This document shows positions 61,346-64,000 of a stretch of DNA of 64,000 nucleotides, in pieces; the first letter of the stretch is position 1, and every line of letters starts with the position of its first letter. Both the position numbers and the translations under genes were made by a program. Source of the stretch: Cucumis sativus (lineage: Eukaryota; Streptophyta; Magnoliopsida; Cucurbitales; Cucurbitaceae); assembly GCF_000004075.3 (NCBI RefSeq), contig NC_026660.2, positions 10,850,001 through 10,914,000 on the forward strand, read 5' to 3'. The notes under the pieces are model-generated. The model did not search any database, was not told where the DNA came from, and saw only the letters and a program-made list of their open reading frames with translations.

Positions 61346-62376
61346 ATGGTTCTCTCTCTCATTTTATTGCCTATTTGGAGCTGTTTAATCAGATTTTTTC
61401 GACACCATTTTCCTACAAATTCAATTCGAAACAGAAAAATTCTTCCTACTATATGTAATGTTGAAGAAGATGTTCAAACCCAATTTCACTCACAATCACA
61501 ACAAAATGAACCTCAAAATCATCACCCTTTTATGCTTCCCAATATTTCTACACCTAATCTTTGTAGCCAAGGCTCTTTATCAATTCCATTCCCACTTTGT
61601 TTCAAATCTATCGATGACGTTTGGTCTGAGATTGGTCATAACGATCAACAAAACCCACTTCCCCAAGCTTCCATTGATGTTCACCAAAATCCTTGCCAAA
61701 GTCGACATGCTTCGGAGGAAATGACTTCGGAAGGTTTATTGGTGAAAGATGGAGTTGTTCAAGAAGCTTCTTCTTCTTCTTCTTCTTCTTCTTCTTCTGA
61801 TTCAATGGAACAACAGCTATGTTCTGTGAATAACAACAGATCAATGGTGGATTTGAGAGAAATTGGGTTGTCTTTGTCTTATGAACAGAATAATGATGCT
61901 GCAGGAGTCATAAATATGTCCGAGAATTGCTTTTCAAATGATCAAATGAGCACCCAATCTGTTGGGGAACCTTGTGATGACATTTCAAATGAGAAATGTG
62001 AAGCCTTGATGACTGGTTGGGTTGAGCCTAACAACAAGAAGAGGATCATTGATGGTTCTACTGAAGTTGTGTTGCAGCGGATACAGCGCAGGATGATGAA
62101 AAATCGCAAGTCTGCTGCTCTATCTGGGGCTCGAAAGCAGGTCTAGTACAGTTGAATTATATAAAGTTCAGTTCAGCTAAACCATGATTCACATATATGA
62201 TTGTTTAATGTAAATATTTTTTAAAGTAATTGATGCATTGTGACATTAGTAAAGTACAATATCGATGAGATTGTTTTACATATTTCATTGCAGATTATGC
62301 AAAGAAAACAGAGTGAAACGAGACAGAAACCAACAGAAAAGTTGAGGGCAACAAGGAGGATAGAAAGTTTGGGTTG
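61346..62376 (+). pseudogene. Decayed group-A bZIP (DPBF/ABI5-like) gene
   Basis: The family binds ABA-response elements in seeds. The open frame 61346-62146 contains eroded copies of the conserved blocks: SQGSLSIPFPLCFKSIDDVWSEI (family form usually has an Arg before QGSL) and EEMTSEGLLVKDGVVQEA (usually GEMTLEDFLVKAGVV). The basic region RRMMKNRKSAALSGARKQ has lost the Arg of SRARKQ. At 62144 a stop follows directly, where AYTVELE normally continues; TACAGTTGAATTA just after may be its remnant. No leucine zipper is encoded. A separate 3' segment, 62294-62376 (MQRKQSETRQKPTEKLRATRR), resembles the family C-terminal exon but lacks the usual GPW ending. A Ser microsatellite (TTC repeat) lies at about 61768-61798. 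Confidence 0.75.
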
Positions 62377-64000
62377 ATGAGGAGGAGAAGGGTATGTATC
62401 CTTTATTTTAAAAACTTCAGAGTCATGACTATCGCCGAAATCAGAATGACAAGAGAATCTTTGCTTCATATTTGTTATGAATTTGATTCCCTGTGCAAAA
62501 TTATGTGAAGCATATCAAGTATTGAAGTGAATATTGGTTGTTAAAGTGTTGTAATCTGGAATTACCATAGTGTATCTTCTGGTCTTTTAATCATCATTGT
62601 GTCTTGATTTGATCCTTGACCACAATTTCACCACCATTCAAAGGTTCAAAAAATTTGATGTGATGTTTTCTTGTTCAACTAATTGGTGAATGATATGATA
62701 AGTATATATTCTAAGGGGCCGTTTGAGGGTGAATACATATTTGATAGATAGAAAATAGTTTAGAGGGTGAATCGTGGAGTGAAGAGAATGTATGGACTTG
62801 GAGAGAGTTAGAAATGTGAAAGAGCAGGTGCCGCATAGGGTGTATGGAGATGTACCTCTAATAACAATTTCCTATATGCATACATTCTCAATGAATCAAA
62901 TGCATAGTAGTGACGATAATGCATATGTCTCCAATATGTGTAATACAAATTAGTCTCTTCTTCTAACACAAGATGGATGAAACAATGATAACAAGATAAT
63001 ACAAATGTTACTCTTAAAAACAAACAAAACGACCCTTAACTTCCATAGCAAATGATGTAGACAAGAAAGTGATTAAAGACAACCACCGATTAGGAAGTAT
63101 ATTGTAGAATCAACATTTTTGTAGACCATTCATTTTATAAAACAACAAAACATACACCTTTTCAATATCTAAAACCATTAAACAAATATTGTCAATTTCA
63201 TATAGTCTAATGATAGAGACATTTTAAATTTATTAGTATACTATACTAATGATAGAGACATTTTAAATTTAGTCATGTTTTTTCAAGAAGATATTAATAA
63301 GAAATTTTTTTAACTTTTTAAAGTTTGAGAGTATTTTTGACACAAAAGGCAAAGTTAATGAATTTATATATAGTTTACCCTTTCTTTTCTATAATTCGAT
63401 CAAATCTTCCTATATTTTATTTTCATATGAAAAAATCCGCCACATGGTCGCACACTGGAATTTGCAATTGAGGAGTATTTCTAGTGGAAAAAAACCATTC
63501 ACGGAGAGAAATGAAAAGGTGATCGAATTAAATCTTTTGATTAAAGGTAGAAAGAGAAAAAGAAACGTACCTAAAGCTCTTTAGGGATCGTTTGATAATG
63601 TTCTTGTTTCTCGTCTTATGTTTATTTTGTTTCTCATATCTCGTATCTCATTTCTTCTTTCTTCTTTCTTTAGAACAAAAAACGATACTATATTTGATAA
63701 CTATTTCTGTAACTTGTTTCACCATCATTTGTTGTTTTTATGTGTGTTATTTTTCGTAACATGAAATACATATAATTCCATGTGCAAAATTAATAACTAT
63801 AATTCAATAGTTTTTATAATCACACGTCGATAAAAAATGATTTAAAATATTATTTATCATTCAATTCATTTGTTTAAATCATGTTGATTCAAACTCAACT
63901 CAATTATATTATTATGTAAATGTCGTGTTGTAAAATATTAAAAATATTCTAAATGATTATCTTAGTAAAAAAAATTTATATAATGTAAAATTCTAACTAA
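62377..64000. other. Right-edge intergenic DNA
   Basis: AT-rich with no recognised exon. A possible MITE lies at 62714-63035, a short duplication (GATAGAGACATTTTAAATTTA at about 63213 and 63251) follows, and CTTTAGGGATCGTTTGATAA near 63580 has the look of a transposon end. Confidence 0.45.
62714..63035. repeat. Possible MITE with short TIRs
   Basis: AAGGGGCCGTTTG at the left and its approximate inverse CAAAACGACCCTT at the right (about 10 of 12 matching) border some 320 bp. The GGGCCGTTTG-type end resembles PIF/Harbinger or hAT ends. No clear target duplication was found. Confidence 0.35.

Noticed and set aside
1..64000. tRNA, rRNA or organellar inserts
   Set aside because: I saw no cloverleaf with A and B boxes, no rRNA segment and no chloroplast or mitochondrial gene. 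A tRNAscan-SE and organelle BLAST run would be decisive.

Overview
This window is nuclear DNA from a flowering plant. It is AT-rich, with small exons, GT-AG introns, plant-only gene families and a large Ty3/gypsy retrotransposon. The look of the retrotransposon proteins and of the small TIR elements suggests a eudicot, possibly Cucurbitaceae; that family assignment is an impression, not a proof. No bacterial or organellar genes were seen.

Layout, left to right. A complete 10-exon fatty acyl-CoA reductase gene (FAR, minus, 438-5360) is followed by about 5 kb of AT-rich intergenic DNA. Next come a 10-exon HIRA histone chaperone gene (minus, 10324-16427) and a 5-exon ribosomal protein uL1/L10a gene (minus, 18839-20612) whose upstream DNA carries a telo box and TGGGCC site II elements. 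A decayed Ty3/gypsy LTR plus gag start (minus, about 21307-24095) abuts half of a small TIR element. A single-exon BIC-type cryptochrome inhibitor gene (minus, 24620-24991), a 12-exon TGA9-like bZIP-DOG1 gene (plus, 29824-35423) and a full-length young Tat-lineage retrotransposon (plus, 38465-52133, 1222-bp LTRs, target duplication ATGCT) follow. The last part holds a 4-exon TFL1/CENTRORADIALIS-like PEBP gene (minus, 54856-56072), a 4-exon alpha/beta hydrolase gene (plus, 59395-60776) and a decayed group-A bZIP gene (DPBF/ABI5-like, plus, 61346-62376).

I assembled exon structures by hand from splice motifs, frame and protein-family recognition. For all six intact multi-exon genes the exon lengths sum to a multiple of three with one terminal stop: FAR 493 aa, HIRA 1033 aa, L10a 216 aa, TGA9-like 506 aa, CEN-like 178 aa, hydrolase 359 aa. 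Two introns (L10a intron 3 and hydrolase intron 2) fit only if the donor is GC instead of GT.

The genes do not form an operon or one pathway. As a set they include chromatin assembly (HIRA), translation (L10a), suberin or wax alcohol synthesis (FAR), blue-light signalling (BIC), and regulators of flowers, shoots and seeds (TGA9-like, CEN-like, DPBF-like). The combination recalls Arabidopsis neighbourhoods on chromosomes 1, 2 and 3 and probably reflects an ancestral eudicot block. The most unusual structures are in the retrotransposon: a 10-unit, 55-bp array with one CACGTG G-box per unit in its transcribed leader, and a 3' array of perfect hairpins with paired compensating changes.
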